Assembly: GCA_902515395.1 (NCBI GenBank)
Contig: CABXUL010000003.1
Coordinates: forward strand, 43,034-107,033
DNA length: 64,000 nt
Source of the DNA: an uncultured Bacteroidota bacterium
Lineage (GTDB): Bacteria > Bacteroidota > Bacteroidia > Flavobacteriales > Flavobacteriaceae
Direction: 5' to 3'
Shown: one piece after another, positions 9,027 to 19,197 of the stretch
How positions within the stretch are numbered: position 1 is the first letter of the stretch
How the letters are laid out: each line of letters opens with the position of its first letter
Program-made: the position numbers and the translations under genes
Notes under the pieces: model-generated
Database searches by the model: none
Told to the model about the DNA's origin: nothing
The model's input: only the letters and a program-made list of their open reading frames with translations

Positions 9027-9814
9027 TGAGCGTACTAGAATCGCTTATTTTAGGAATTATTCAGGGGCTTACAGAGTTTTTACCCGTTTCTTCAAGTGGA
9101 CACTTAGAACTTGTAAAAGCCATTTTTGGAAATGATTACGGGCAAAACCAAAGTTTACTAATTACACTTAACCTTCATGCAGCAACTGCTTTGAGCACTA
9201 TTTTTGTTTTTAGAAAAGACATCTGGTTAATTTTTTCTGATGTATTTCGTTTTAGAAAAGGTGAAAGTTTAGATTTTTCTTTGAAAATATTAATTTCAAT
9301 GATGCCAGCAGTTTTAATTGGACTATTTTTTGAGAACTTCATTTCATCCTTATTTGATGGGAAAGTTTTATTGGTAGGAGTAATGCTGACCATAACAGCT
9401 ATATTACTTTACCTGGCCGATCAAATAAATGAAAATAATAGTTCGATAGGTTTTAAAAATGCATTTTTAATTGGTTTAATTCAAGCGGTGGCGATTATTC
9501 CAGGTGTTTCTAGAAGTGGTGCAACCATTGCCCTTGCAGTAATTCTCAAAATTAACAGAGACAAAGCCACCCGTTTTTCATTCATAATGGTCATTCCTTT
9601 AATTTTTGGCAGCATGGCAAAAAGTCTTCTTGAAGGAAATTTATTAGCTGAGTCTCCAAATATTATCACTTTAATAATAGGCTTTTTAAGTGCTTTTATT
9701 ACAGGAATATTTGCGTGTAAGTGGATGATTAGTTTGGTAAAAAAAAGTCAATTAAAGTATTTTAGCTTTTATTGTATGATTGTTGGTCTAATATCTATTG
9801 TATATTCCCTTTGA
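9026..9814 (+). CDS. uppP: Undecaprenyl-diphosphatase
   Basis: Recycles the lipid carrier by dephosphorylating undecaprenyl pyrophosphate at the cytoplasmic membrane; needed for peptidoglycan and O-antigen synthesis and linked to bacitracin resistance. The 262-residue multi-spanning protein carries both family signatures: GLTEFLPVSSSGH (14-26, with the conserved Glu17) and PGVSRSGAT (159-167, with the conserved Arg). Roughly eight hydrophobic segments are visible. It overlaps DUF3098 by one base and truB follows one base after its stop. Confidence 0.96.
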   Translation: MSVLESLILGIIQGLTEFLPVSSSGHLELVKAIFGNDYGQNQSLLITLNLHAATALSTIFVFRKDIWLIFSDVFRFRKGESLDFSLKILISMMPAVLIGLFFENFISSLFDGKVLLVGVMLTITAILLYLADQINENNSSIGFKNAFLIGLIQAVAIIPGVSRSGATIALAVILKINRDKATRFSFIMVIPLIFGSMAKSLLEGNLLAESPNIITLIIGFLSAFITGIFACKWMISLVKKSQLKYFSFYCMIVGLISIVYSL

Positions 9815-9815
9815 A

Positions 9816-10511
9816 ATGGAATTTACCCTACAATCAATATCTAATGGAAAATTGCTGTTAATTGATAAACCTCTCGAATGGACATCTTTTCAGGCGGTAA
9901 ATAAAATTAGATGGGGCTTAAGAAGTAAATTCAATCATAAGAAGCTAAAGGTTGGCCATGCTGGAACGCTCGACCCACTTGCCACTGGATTATTACTAAT
10001 TTGCACTGGAAAAATGACCAGAAAAATAGGTGAGTTTCAAGCTCTAGAGAAAACTTATACGGGTACAATTACACTTGGTGCGACAACTCCATCCTTTGAT
10101 TCAGAAACACCCATAGATAAAAAATTCAAGATTACCCATTTGAATGATGAAGCCCTGATAGCTGCTAAAGAAAAGTTTAAGGGTGAAATTGATCAATTCC
10201 CACCACTTTTTTCAGCCATAAAAAAAGAAGGGAAACGACTTTATGAATACGCTCGCGCTGGTGAAAAAATAGAAATAAAATCTAGAAAAATTAAAATCCA
10301 TCGTTTTGATTTCAAGAAGATAGAGCTCCCTGATATAGATTTCGAAGTAAAATGTTCAAAAGGAACCTACATACGTTCTTTGGCAAACGATTTTGGAAAG
10401 TCTGTCGACTCAGGTGGCTATTTGAGTTCATTAAGGAGAATCAAAATAGGATCCTTTAAAGTTGTAAATGCACTTACGCCACAGGAATTCATTGAAAAAC
10501 TGGAATTATAA
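9816..10511 (+). CDS. truB: tRNA pseudouridine-55 synthase
   Basis: Makes pseudouridine 55 in the T-loop of tRNAs. The catalytic motif GHAGTLDPLATG (47-58) with nucleophile Asp53 is intact, preceded by LLLIDKPLEWTSFQAV (motif with the family Lys) and followed by FKGEIDQFPPLFSAIKKEGKRLYE and the KCSKGTYIRSLANDFG segment. I start it at ATG 9816, one base after the uppP stop; a TTG 18 bases upstream would overlap uppP and adds non-conserved residues. Length is 231 residues, with the short C-terminus usual in Bacteroidota. A hairpin terminator follows directly. Confidence 0.96.
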   Translation: MEFTLQSISNGKLLLIDKPLEWTSFQAVNKIRWGLRSKFNHKKLKVGHAGTLDPLATGLLLICTGKMTRKIGEFQALEKTYTGTITLGATTPSFDSETPIDKKFKITHLNDEALIAAKEKFKGEIDQFPPLFSAIKKEGKRLYEYARAGEKIEIKSRKIKIHRFDFKKIELPDIDFEVKCSKGTYIRSLANDFGKSVDSGGYLSSLRRIKIGSFKVVNALTPQEFIEKLEL

Positions 10512-10516
10512 AATTG

Positions 10517-10545
10517 CTCTGATGGTTTCAGAGTCCTTGTTTTTT
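10517..10545 (+). terminator. Rho-independent terminator after truB
   Basis: A perfect 6-bp stem CTCTGA/TCAGAG (10517-10522 with 10528-10533), a 5-base loop TGGTT and a downstream T-rich tract ending in TTTTTT. It lies 6 bases after the truB stop, so it probably ends the ftsX-DUF3098-uppP-truB transcript and separates it from nadA. Confidence 0.6.
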
Positions 10546-10547
10546 AA

Positions 10548-10555
10548 TAATTTTG
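10548..10555 (+). promoter_or_regulatory. Putative -7 element for nadABC
   Basis: TAATTTTG matches the Bacteroidota -7 consensus TAnnTTTG and lies 18 bases before the nadA ATG, just after the truB terminator. No TTG at the right spacing upstream is obvious, so the -33 half is unsupported. Confidence 0.35.
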
Positions 10556-10572
10556 CTTAAAGTTACAGGACA

Positions 10573-11568
10573 ATGCATTTAACACAGGATCAAGTAAATG
10601 AAAGATTGAAAAGTAAGGGTTTTCTTGCGCTAGATGTACCTAAAGATTTGGATCTGGCCACTGAAATCAAACTTTTAAAAAAGAAAAAAAATGCTGTATT
10701 ATTAGCGCATTATTACCAAGAAGCTGTTATCCAAGAATTAGCAGATTATTTAGGCGACAGTTTATACCTAGCTCAAGCAGCACAGAAAGTATCGGCTGAA
10801 ATAATAGTTTTTTCCGGTGTTCACTTTATGGCTGAGACTGCTAAAATCATAAACCCTAATAAAAAGGTTATATTACCAGATCTAAAAGCTGGATGTTCAT
10901 TAGCTGACTCTTGCCCTCCTTCTGATTTTAAAAAATTTATTGATCAATATCCTGGGGCTCACGTGGTCACCTACATCAATTGTTCTGCTGAAATAAAAGG
11001 ATTAAGCACCATTGTATGTACTTCAAGTAATGCCAAACGGGTGATCGAATCAATTCCAGAGGGTGAAACAATAATTTTTGCCCCAGATAAAAATCTAGGG
11101 CACTATCTAATCAAGGAGACAGGGAGGAATATGATTTTGTGGGAGGGATCATGTATTGTTCACGAGGCCTTTTCTTTCGAGCGTATTGTCAATCTATCCA
11201 AAACATATCCAAAGGCTAAATTCATAGCCCATCCTGAAAGTGAGTCTCAGATCTTAGAAATCGCTGATTATATTGGCAGCACTTCAGGTTTATTGAAGTT
11301 TGTACAAGAAAATTCTGCTACTGAGTTCATCGTAGCCACTGAAGCGGGAATTCTTTATGAAATGGAAAAACGCTGCCCTAATAAAACATTCATTCCTGCT
11401 CCAGTAGAGGACGAAACTTGTGCCTGTAGTGAATGTGCTTATATGAAGCTAAATACTTTGGAAAAATTATATTTATGTTTAAAATATGAAACCCCGGAAA
11501 TTAAGCTTTCTGATTCACTAATTGAAAAAGCAAAGCTCCCCATTGTTAAGATGCTAGATCTAGGATAG
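10573..11568 (+). CDS. nadA: Quinolinate synthase A
   Basis: A [4Fe-4S] enzyme condensing iminoaspartate with dihydroxyacetone phosphate to quinolinate in de novo NAD synthesis. The three expected cluster ligands are visible: Cys108 in AGCSLADSCPP, Cys194 in EGSCIVHEAF and a cysteine of the C-A-C-S-E-C cluster (283-288, most likely Cys288). The PxHYYQE start (HYYQE 46-50) and MAETAKIINP segments are also typical. 331 residues. It starts the nadA-nadB-nadC operon, with 2 bases to nadB. Confidence 0.97.
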   Translation: MHLTQDQVNERLKSKGFLALDVPKDLDLATEIKLLKKKKNAVLLAHYYQEAVIQELADYLGDSLYLAQAAQKVSAEIIVFSGVHFMAETAKIINPNKKVILPDLKAGCSLADSCPPSDFKKFIDQYPGAHVVTYINCSAEIKGLSTIVCTSSNAKRVIESIPEGETIIFAPDKNLGHYLIKETGRNMILWEGSCIVHEAFSFERIVNLSKTYPKAKFIAHPESESQILEIADYIGSTSGLLKFVQENSATEFIVATEAGILYEMEKRCPNKTFIPAPVEDETCACSECAYMKLNTLEKLYLCLKYETPEIKLSDSLIEKAKLPIVKMLDLG

Positions 11569-11570
11569 TT

Positions 11571-13127
11571 ATGATTACTGATATTCTTGTTATTGGAAGT
11601 GGTATTTCAGGCCTAACCTACGCCATCAAGATTGGAGAGCAAAACCCTGAATTACAACTTACCATTATTTCTAAAAATAATCTTTTAGAGACTAATACCC
11701 GCTATGCTCAAGGGGGAATAGCTGTAGTTTCCAATTTCCAAAAAGATTCCTATGACAAACACATCGAAGATACTCTAATTGCGGGTGCAGGAAAATGCGA
11801 TAAAGAAGTAGTAAAGTTTGTTGTTGAAGAGGGCCACGAGCGATTACAGGAATTAATGGATTGGGGAACACAATTCGATAAAAAAGAAAAAGGGTTGCAT
11901 CTAACTAAAGAAGGTGGACACTCTGAAAATAGAATTGTTCATCACAAGGACAGCACAGGACTTGAAATTCAAGAATCTCTAATTCGCAAAATCAAAACAT
12001 TTCCAAATATTTCACTTTTAGAAAACCATACATTGGTAGATTTAATTACTGATCACCACACGGGAAGTCTAAATAAACGTTGCTACGGTGCATATGTCAT
12101 CCAAAACTTAGAACAAGAGATTATTAGGATTTCATCAAAAATAACTGTTTTGAGTACTGGTGGAGCTGGACAGCTTTTTTCTCACACCACCAATCCACTT
12201 AATGCAACTGGCGATGGGCTTGGTGCTGCTTACCGAGCTAAGGTACTTATGAAAGCATTGCCTTTCGTTCAATTCCATCCCACTGCCTTATACCCAAAAA
12301 TTGAAGGCAATACTTTTCTAATATCCGAGGCAGTTCGGGGTGAAGGGGGTATTCTTATAAATTCTAAAGGAGAACGTTTTATGCTAAAATATGATCCTAA
12401 TGCTGAGTTAGCACCACGAGATATTGTAGCTCGCTCTATTGCGAATGAAATACTAAAATCCGATCAAGAATATGTTTATTTGGACTGTAGAAATATTAAT
12501 AAACAGGACTTCATTAATCAATTCCCTACTATTTTAAAAAATTGTAAAAAAATAGATTTAAATCCGCTGATTGATCTAATTCCTGTCATTCCAGCTGCTC
12601 ACTATTTTTGTGGTGGTATACAAGTTAATCCTTTTGGAGAAACAATTTTAAAAGGCCTTTATGCTATTGGAGAATGTAGTTATACAGGATTGCATGGAGC
12701 TAATCGATTAGCGTCAAACTCTTTACTTGAATCTTTAGTTTTTTCTCATCGAGCTGCCTTGAATTCTTTAAAAGAAATTAATGGAAACTTACCTTCAAAA
12801 GAATTTTATGAAAATGTTCCTGAATGGAATGGAGCCCAATACATTTATGATGAAAAAATTTCTGCAACAGAAAAGTTAAAAAAAAATCTTCAGAAAATAA
12901 TGGCTTCTAAGGTAGGAATCTTTAAAACATCTGAAGGGCTGATAAAAGCAGAAAGTGAACTTAAAGAGATATTTCTTAAAACAAAAGATATATACAATGA
13001 AAACAAACTTACATTAGAGGTTTGTGAATTGAGAAATATGGTTAGCGTCGCCTACTTGATGATTAAACAATCACAGGAGCTAAAAGAAAATATTGGGGTA
13101 TTTTATAACCATGATAATGTCGCATAG
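11571..13127 (+). CDS. nadB: L-aspartate oxidase
   Basis: FAD enzyme oxidising L-aspartate to iminoaspartate, which NadA uses at once. The N-terminal dinucleotide motif VIGSGISGLTYAIKIG is followed by NTRYAQGGIAVV, the flavoprotein segment TGGAGQLFSHTTNP, NATGDGLGAAYRA, the substrate-site run FVQFHPTALYP and HYFCGGIQVNPFGET, and the C-terminal ANRLASNSLLESLVFSHRAA. At 518 residues it is normal length. It sits between nadA and nadC, overlapping the latter's start by 11 bases. Confidence 0.97.
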   Translation: MITDILVIGSGISGLTYAIKIGEQNPELQLTIISKNNLLETNTRYAQGGIAVVSNFQKDSYDKHIEDTLIAGAGKCDKEVVKFVVEEGHERLQELMDWGTQFDKKEKGLHLTKEGGHSENRIVHHKDSTGLEIQESLIRKIKTFPNISLLENHTLVDLITDHHTGSLNKRCYGAYVIQNLEQEIIRISSKITVLSTGGAGQLFSHTTNPLNATGDGLGAAYRAKVLMKALPFVQFHPTALYPKIEGNTFLISEAVRGEGGILINSKGERFMLKYDPNAELAPRDIVARSIANEILKSDQEYVYLDCRNINKQDFINQFPTILKNCKKIDLNPLIDLIPVIPAAHYFCGGIQVNPFGETILKGLYAIGECSYTGLHGANRLASNSLLESLVFSHRAALNSLKEINGNLPSKEFYENVPEWNGAQYIYDEKISATEKLKKNLQKIMASKVGIFKTSEGLIKAESELKEIFLKTKDIYNENKLTLEVCELRNMVSVAYLMIKQSQELKENIGVFYNHDNVA

Positions 13128-13980
13128 TTTTTACAAAAAATACCATTTAGCAATCAATCGATTTATCGATAATGCTTTAACTGAAGATATCGAAATGGGA
13201 GATCATAGCGGTCAAGCTTGTTTTGATAATCAACTAGAAAAATCGACCATTTTAAAAGTGAAAGAGGACTGTATCATTGCTGGAATTGATTTAGCCGAAA
13301 AAATTTTCAAGCGGTTTGATCACCTCATAAAATTAACTCGCAATTTTGAGGATGGCGAATCTCTCACAAAGGGAACAGTCGCTTATACTGTAGAAGGACC
13401 TGCTAAGTCGTTACTATCATCTGAAAGGTTAGTTCTAAATTGTATGCAAAGAATGAGTGGAATTGCATCTTTCACCCACCAATTAAATCAAAAAATAAAA
13501 CATACAAATTGTAAAATTCTCGATACACGAAAAACAACTCCTGGCTTCCGCTATCCTGAAAAATGGGCCGTTTCAATTGGAGGAGGTTACAATCATAGAA
13601 TGGGACTATTTGACGCCATAATGATTAAAGATAACCATGTAGATTTTTGTGGAGGTATGCAAAATACATTACTAAAAATTAAAGATTATTTGGAAAGAAG
13701 TCAATTAAAAATTGATGTGGTTGTAGAGGTTAGAAACCAAATTGAAATTGAGGCTGTAATGGAATTTCCATGGGTTAAACGAATACTTCTTGACAATATG
13801 GAGCCTGGTCAAATTCAGGAAAAAGTGTCTTGGATAAATAATAGTTTTGAAACAGAAGCATCGGGAAATATTAATGAGAACAACTTAATTCAATATGCAG
13901 AGACAGGAGTAGACTTTTTATCTATTGGTGCACTAACACACTCTGCAAAGAATATAGACTTGAGTTTAAAAGCCCTGTAA
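13117..13980 (+). CDS. nadC: Nicotinate-nucleotide pyrophosphorylase (carboxylating)
   Basis: Converts quinolinate and PRPP to nicotinate mononucleotide, completing the three-step operon. Conserved features are EDIEMGDHS near the start, [11 protein letters not shown], the [20 protein letters not shown] phosphoribosyl site, [29 protein letters not shown] and a [10 protein letters not shown] ending. Start chosen at ATG 13117, giving [10 protein letters not shown]; an ATG at 13111 and a TTG at 13093 are also in frame but lengthen the overlap with nadB. About 287 residues, family-typical. Confidence 0.96.
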   Translation: MSHSFYKKYHLAINRFIDNALTEDIEMGDHSGQACFDNQLEKSTILKVKEDCIIAGIDLAEKIFKRFDHLIKLTRNFEDGESLTKGTVAYTVEGPAKSLLSSERLVLNCMQRMSGIASFTHQLNQKIKHTNCKILDTRKTTPGFRYPEKWAVSIGGGYNHRMGLFDAIMIKDNHVDFCGGMQNTLLKIKDYLERSQLKIDVVVEVRNQIEIEAVMEFPWVKRILLDNMEPGQIQEKVSWINNSFETEASGNINENNLIQYAETGVDFLSIGALTHSAKNIDLSLKAL

Positions 13981-13989
13981 GGTTCCCTC

Positions 13990-14006
13990 TATATTTGCTA
14001 TATTTG
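13990..14006 (+). promoter_or_regulatory. Tandem -7-like elements before pyrH
   Basis: TATATTTG occurs twice, 9 bases apart (13990-13997 and 13999-14006). Both are perfect matches to TAnnTTTG, 16-25 bases before the pyrH ATG. This suggests pyrH-frr has its own promoter even though it follows nadC closely. The nearest TTG upstream (13960) is too far from either for ideal spacing. Confidence 0.4.
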
Positions 14007-14021
14007 ATAGATTTTTTAAGT

Positions 14022-14729
14022 ATGAAATACAAAAGAATATTATTAAAACTTAGTGGTGAAGCTCTTATGGGTGAACATAATCACGGAATTGATCCAATAA
14101 GATTAAATGACTACGCCATTGAGATTAAAGAAATTCATGAAAAAGGAACAGAGATAGCAATTGTTATTGGAGGGGGAAATATTTTTCGGGGTGTTTCAGG
14201 TGCTAGTAAAGGTATGGATCGTGTTCAAGCTGACTATATGGGGATGCTTGCTACTGTAATTAATGGACTGGCTTTACAAAGTGCTCTTGAAAATATTGAT
14301 ATTCCAACTAGGTTGCAATCTGCTATAAATATGGAAGCCATAGCCGAACCTTTCATAAAGAGGAGAGCCACACGCCATTTAGAAAAAGGACGTGTGGTAA
14401 TTTTTGGATCTGGGACTGGTAATCCTTTTTTCACCACCGATTCAGCAGCTGTCCTCAGAGCAATTGAAATCAATGCAGACGTCATCCTAAAAGGAACTAG
14501 AGTAGATGGAATTTACAATAAAGACCCCGAAAAAAATAAAGAGGCAACCAAGTTTGACTCACTTTCTTTTGAAGAGGTATTAAAAAAGGGTCTTAAAGTA
14601 ATGGACACTACTGCTTTTACCTTAAGTCAAGAAAACAATTTACCAATTATTGTTTTTGATATGAACATCAAAGGAAATCTAAGTAAAATTATCAATGGAG
14701 ATAAAATTGGGACTCGTGTTGATTTATAA
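14022..14729 (+). CDS. pyrH: UMP kinase
   Basis: Phosphorylates UMP to UDP. The amino-acid-kinase fold motifs are present: [14 protein letters not shown] at the start, [11 protein letters not shown] for phosphate binding, [35 protein letters not shown] and [15 protein letters not shown] start at ATG 14022 (235 residues); an in-frame TTG at 13995 would add nine residues and lies inside the putative promoter. It is followed 12 bases later by frr, a widespread pairing. Confidence 0.96.
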   Translation: MKYKRILLKLSGEALMGEHNHGIDPIRLNDYAIEIKEIHEKGTEIAIVIGGGNIFRGVSGASKGMDRVQADYMGMLATVINGLALQSALENIDIPTRLQSAINMEAIAEPFIKRRATRHLEKGRVVIFGSGTGNPFFTTDSAAVLRAIEINADVILKGTRVDGIYNKDPEKNKEATKFDSLSFEEVLKKGLKVMDTTAFTLSQENNLPIIVFDMNIKGNLSKIINGDKIGTRVDL

Positions 14730-14741
14730 ACCAATTACAAA

Positions 14742-15296
14742 ATGAATGAAGAAATAGGCTCTATAATTGAAGCTGCCAATGAAAGTATGCGGTTTTCAAT
14801 TGAACATTTAGAGAAAGAGTTGGTCAATATTCGTGCTGGGAAAGCTAATCCAGTTATGCTGAAAGGTGTAATGATAGAATACTATGGTGTACCTACCCCC
14901 CTAAGTCAAGTCTCAAATATTAATACACCAGATGGCAGAACCATTACTGTACAACCCTGGGAAAAACCTTTACTTGCTGAAATTGAGAAAGGAATTTTAA
15001 ATGCTAACTTAGGTTTTAACCCTATGAATAACGGTGAATCTGTTATAATAAATGTTCCTCCGTTGACTGAAGAAAGAAGAATGGAACTTGTAAAATTAGC
15101 AAAGGCCGAAACTGAAAATACCAAAGTAAGTATTAGAAATACCAGGAAAGATGCCAATAACGAAATAAAAAAATCTGACATTTCTAAAGACATACAAAAA
15201 AATGCTGAGATTGATATTCAAGAATTAACAGATAACTACATTAAAAAAGTTGATGATATTTTTCTGTCTAAAGAAAAAGATATTTTAACCTTATAG
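14742..15296 (+). CDS. frr: Ribosome recycling factor
   Basis: Splits post-termination ribosomes with EF-G. The 184-residue protein shows family landmarks HLEKELVNIRAGKANP, YGVPTPLSQVSNI, ITVQPWEK, NPMNNGESVIINVPPLTEERR and IRNTRKDAN, and it ends in the long helix region. Length is the usual 180-185 residues. Cotranscribed with pyrH. Confidence 0.97.
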   Translation: MNEEIGSIIEAANESMRFSIEHLEKELVNIRAGKANPVMLKGVMIEYYGVPTPLSQVSNINTPDGRTITVQPWEKPLLAEIEKGILNANLGFNPMNNGESVIINVPPLTEERRMELVKLAKAETENTKVSIRNTRKDANNEIKKSDISKDIQKNAEIDIQELTDNYIKKVDDIFLSKEKDILTL

Positions 15297-15321
15297 CATT
15301 TGAATAATTGGTGACTAAATT

Positions 15322-17712
15322 ATGATTAAGAGTGCAAAAAGTAATTTTTGGGGTACTGTTGCTAATTTAATTTTAAGAAATCGCCTTCTAATTTTAATCA
15401 CCATAAGCGTGATGACACTTCTTCTTGCTTCCCAATGGCAAAATATGCGCTTTACGTTTACTGAGGCAAATCTTCTTCCCGATACACATCCAGAAAACAT
15501 TCAATACGAAGATTTTATAAAGACTTTTGGAGAAGAGGGAAATCTAATTGTTATTGCATTAAAAGATGATAATTTCTTCACTGAAAAAATCTTCAATGAG
15601 TGGGTTGAATTAAATAATCAAATAAATAAATTCTCAGAAATAGACTTTACCATTTCAATTAATAATGTTAAAGAACTCATAAAAGACGAAAATCAAAAAA
15701 AAATCGTTCTAAGAAACCTTCTCCCCAATAAAAAAATCGATGCTGTTGCATTAGAAAAGTTTAAACAAAATTTACTAATAGAATTACCTTTCTATAAAAA
15801 TATCCTTTACAGTAACGATGGAAAATCTATCCGATCTGCTATCTACATGAAAAAAGATATTGTCAATACCTCAAGAAGAAAAGATTTTATTTTTCAAAAT
15901 TTTATACCCTTAATTAATTCATTTGAGGAACGTACCAGACTTGATGTAAGGATATCTGGAATGCCCTACATACGTACACTAAATGCACAAAATATAGTAG
16001 ATGAAATTGGGGTTTTTGTTATTTCAGCAATGCTAGTCACTACCATTATTTTTTTCCTATTTTTCCGATCTTTTCGTGCAACATTTATTTCAATGTTTGT
16101 TGTTGTAATTGGCGTCATGTGGGCCTTTGGGATTTTGGGCTGGATGGGATATGAAATCACTATACTTACTGCATTAATTCCCCCTCTTATTATTGTCATT
16201 GGAATTCCTAACTGTATTTTTCTGATTAATAAATATCAACAAGAGGTCGCAAAACACGGAAACAAAGCAAAGTCACTACGACGCGTAATCATGAAAATTG
16301 GGAATGCAACATTGATGACAAACTTAACTACCGCGTCTGGATTTGCAACTTTTATTCTAACTGATAGTAAAGTACTAAAAGAATTTGGAACGGTTGCTTC
16401 AATCAATATTCTAGCGATATTTCTTCTTTCATTATTGATCATACCCATCATTTATAGTTTCATGAATCTTCCGAATAAAAAGCACCTGAAACATCTCAAT
16501 AACAGCTTTATAAATAGGTTTGTAAAATGGATGGAAGATAAGGTAAGATATAAACGAATTAATGTTTTCATTATCTCTATTCTCAGTTTAATTTTTGGAA
16601 TAATTGGGATTTATCAAATTAATGTATCAGGAAGCATTATTGAAGACATGCCAAAAAAATCAGACTTTTTTAAAGATATTTTATTCTTTGATGAAGAGTT
16701 TAATGGTATAGTACCCATTGAAGTAATTATTGACACAAAGCGAGAGGGGGGCGCTAATCGATTATCAACCTTAAAAAGAATAGATAAGCTAGAAAAATAT
16801 ATAATAGACACCCCTGAACTTTCACCTGCTTTATCAATGGTAGGTGGAATGAAGTTTATCAAACAAGCCTATTATAATGGTAATCCCAATTATTTCAAAT
16901 TACCTAGTTCCCAAGAAAATAGATTTATAGCGAGATATTTAAAAAATTTAAATGACTCAGGTAATCTGTTGCAAAATTATCAAGATAGCACTGCCCAATA
17001 TAGTCGAGTCACAACTTTTATGAAAGACATTAAAACGGAAAGAATTGAGGAAATCGAAATTGACCTTCTCAAAGAGATAGACAAGATTTTCCCTAATGAA
17101 AGATATAATGTGAAGTTAACGGGTAAACCTCTCCTATATCTTAAAGGAACTCATTATTTAATCCGAAACTTAATCATCTCATTGTCACTTGCCATACTTC
17201 TGATAGCAATCTTTATGGCTTATATGTTTCGATCTTTTAAGATGATTTTGATCTCACTAATCCCTAACCTACTACCGCTTATCATAACAGCCGGAGTAAT
17301 GGGTTTTACAGGTATACCACTTAAGCCCTCGACCATCTTGGTTTTCAGTATAGCATTTGGAATTTCTGTTGATGATACGATTCACTTTTTAGCAAAATAT
17401 CGGCAAGAATTAATAGAAAATAACTGGAAGATAAAATCTGCTGTCTACAGCTCCTTAAGAGAAACTGCAATTAGTATGTTTTACACGTCAGTTGTACTAT
17501 TTTTTGGTTTTGCAGTATTTATGTCTTCCAATTTTGGAGGTACTGTTGCCTTGGGTGGCTTAGTATCGGTTACACTATTATTTGCAATGCTCGCTAACCT
17601 TATCCTACTTCCTTCGATACTTATTTCTCTTGAAGATACAGTAAGTAACGAGAAGGTGTTTAAAGAACCTAAAATCAAAATTATTTCTTCTGAGGATAAT
17701 AAAAAAGCTTAA
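15322..17712 (+). CDS. RND superfamily (MMPL-type) exporter
   Basis: A 796-residue membrane protein built as two similar halves: one N-terminal helix (LLILITISVMTLLLAS), a large extracytoplasmic domain (about 50-220), five more helices, then the same again with a second soluble domain (about 425-600). The segments ITILTALIPPLIIVIGIPNCIF and LVFSIAFGISVDDTIHFLAKY are the equivalent helix-4 regions of the two repeats; the second has the GxxVDD acidic pair used for proton coupling. No periplasmic adaptor or outer-membrane channel gene is adjacent, so it resembles lipid or hopanoid exporters of the MMPL type. Substrate unknown. Confidence 0.85.
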   Translation: MIKSAKSNFWGTVANLILRNRLLILITISVMTLLLASQWQNMRFTFTEANLLPDTHPENIQYEDFIKTFGEEGNLIVIALKDDNFFTEKIFNEWVELNNQINKFSEIDFTISINNVKELIKDENQKKIVLRNLLPNKKIDAVALEKFKQNLLIELPFYKNILYSNDGKSIRSAIYMKKDIVNTSRRKDFIFQNFIPLINSFEERTRLDVRISGMPYIRTLNAQNIVDEIGVFVISAMLVTTIIFFLFFRSFRATFISMFVVVIGVMWAFGILGWMGYEITILTALIPPLIIVIGIPNCIFLINKYQQEVAKHGNKAKSLRRVIMKIGNATLMTNLTTASGFATFILTDSKVLKEFGTVASINILAIFLLSLLIIPIIYSFMNLPNKKHLKHLNNSFINRFVKWMEDKVRYKRINVFIISILSLIFGIIGIYQINVSGSIIEDMPKKSDFFKDILFFDEEFNGIVPIEVIIDTKREGGANRLSTLKRIDKLEKYIIDTPELSPALSMVGGMKFIKQAYYNGNPNYFKLPSSQENRFIARYLKNLNDSGNLLQNYQDSTAQYSRVTTFMKDIKTERIEEIEIDLLKEIDKIFPNERYNVKLTGKPLLYLKGTHYLIRNLIISLSLAILLIAIFMAYMFRSFKMILISLIPNLLPLIITAGVMGFTGIPLKPSTILVFSIAFGISVDDTIHFLAKYRQELIENNWKIKSAVYSSLRETAISMFYTSVVLFFGFAVFMSSNFGGTVALGGLVSVTLLFAMLANLILLPSILISLEDTVSNEKVFKEPKIKIISSEDNKKA

Positions 17713-17758
17713 ACAAATTTTGTAAATAAGCCTATCTTTACAGAGAAAAAGCAACAAA

Positions 17759-19192
17759 ATGATAAGCTATCGAATAGTTGACCTTCTTAGTAAACCCAAT
17801 CATTATAAAACAGTAATTGTCAAGGGCTGGGTGAAAACCTTTAGAGCCAACAGATTTATCGCCTTAAATGACGGCTCTACAATTGAAAACCTTCAGTGTG
17901 TGGTTGATTATAAGCAAGCAGATGAATCTCTTCTCAAGAAAATAAACACTGGAGCAGCATTAGAAATTGAAGGAGAGCTAATTAAGAGTATGGGAAAAGG
18001 TCAATCAGTAGAAGTATTGGTAAAGTCCATACTCGTTCATGGTGAAGCAGATCCTGATACCTATCCAATACAAGCAAAAAAACACAGCTTCGAATTTTTA
18101 AGAGAAAAAGCCCACTTAAGAATTAGAACCAACACATTCAGCTCAGTGATGAGAATTCGATCTATCCTATCGTTTGCCATTCATCAATTTTTTAATCAAA
18201 AAGGGTTTTATTATATCCATACTCCAATAATAACTGGTAGTGATGCTGAGGGAGCAGGTGAAATGTTTCGTGTAACTGTTTTAGATCCAAAAAATCCTAA
18301 ATTAAATGACCAAGGAAATGTAGATTTTAAAAATGACTTTTTTGGGAAGGAAACTAATCTGACAGTATCAGGGCAGCTTGAAGCTGAAACTTATTCTCAA
18401 GGTCTAGGAAATGTATATACCTTTGGTCCTACTTTTCGTGCAGAAAAGTCGAATACTGCTAGACATCTAGCTGAATTTTGGATGATTGAACCAGAGATGG
18501 CTTTTTTTGATTTAAATCAAAACATGGATCTCGCAGAGGAGTTTATAAAATACACCCTAAATCATATTTTAGAAAAGTGTAAAAAAGATTTAACTTTTTT
18601 GGATCAGAGACTCATTAATGAGGAAAAGTCAAAACCACAAAATGAGAGAAGCCCCATGGGTTTAATCGAAAAAATAAATTTTGTTGTTAACAATGATTTC
18701 ATTAGAATTTCCTACACTGATGCAATCGATATCTTAAAAAAATCTAAACCTAATAAAAAGAAAAAATTTGAATATATTATTGAAAATTGGGGAACAGATC
18801 TTCAAAGTGAACATGAAAGGTTTCTAGTTGAAAAGCATTTCAATGCGCCGGTTATATTGTACGATTACCCAGCTAGGATAAAAGCTTTTTATATGAGAAT
18901 GAATGATGATAAAAAGACAGTAAGAGCAATGGATATTCTTTTTCCAGGTATTGGAGAAATTGTGGGAGGCTCTCAGAGGGAAGAGAGACTGGAAGTATTA
19001 GAGAGTAGAATAGAAAAAATGGGAATTGATAAAAAGGAACTGTGGTGGTATATCGAGTTGAGAAAATTCGGAAGTACCCCTCATAGTGGTTTCGGACTTG
19101 GTTTTGAGCGCCTTGTTCAGTTCGCTACTGGCATGAATAATATTAGAGATGTAATCCCATTTCCACGGACCCCTCTAAACGCGTCATTCTAA
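17759..19192 (+). CDS. asnS: Asparaginyl-tRNA synthetase
   Basis: Class IIb synthetase charging tRNA-Asn. The N-terminal OB-fold anticodon domain (VIVKGWVKTFRANRFIALNDGS) is followed by class II motif 2 (FGPTFRAEKSNTARHLAEFW) and motif 3 (GFGLGFERLVQFATGMNNIR). The C-terminal VIPFPRTP is typical. Motif 2 carries the AEKSNT-RHLAEF form of AsnRS, not the AspRS form. 477 residues. It precedes rpoN in the order normally seen in flavobacteria. Confidence 0.96.
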   Translation: MISYRIVDLLSKPNHYKTVIVKGWVKTFRANRFIALNDGSTIENLQCVVDYKQADESLLKKINTGAALEIEGELIKSMGKGQSVEVLVKSILVHGEADPDTYPIQAKKHSFEFLREKAHLRIRTNTFSSVMRIRSILSFAIHQFFNQKGFYYIHTPIITGSDAEGAGEMFRVTVLDPKNPKLNDQGNVDFKNDFFGKETNLTVSGQLEAETYSQGLGNVYTFGPTFRAEKSNTARHLAEFWMIEPEMAFFDLNQNMDLAEEFIKYTLNHILEKCKKDLTFLDQRLINEEKSKPQNERSPMGLIEKINFVVNNDFIRISYTDAIDILKKSKPNKKKKFEYIIENWGTDLQSEHERFLVEKHFNAPVILYDYPARIKAFYMRMNDDKKTVRAMDILFPGIGEIVGGSQREERLEVLESRIEKMGIDKKELWWYIELRKFGSTPHSGFGLGFERLVQFATGMNNIRDVIPFPRTPLNASF

Positions 19193-19197
19193 CCAAA

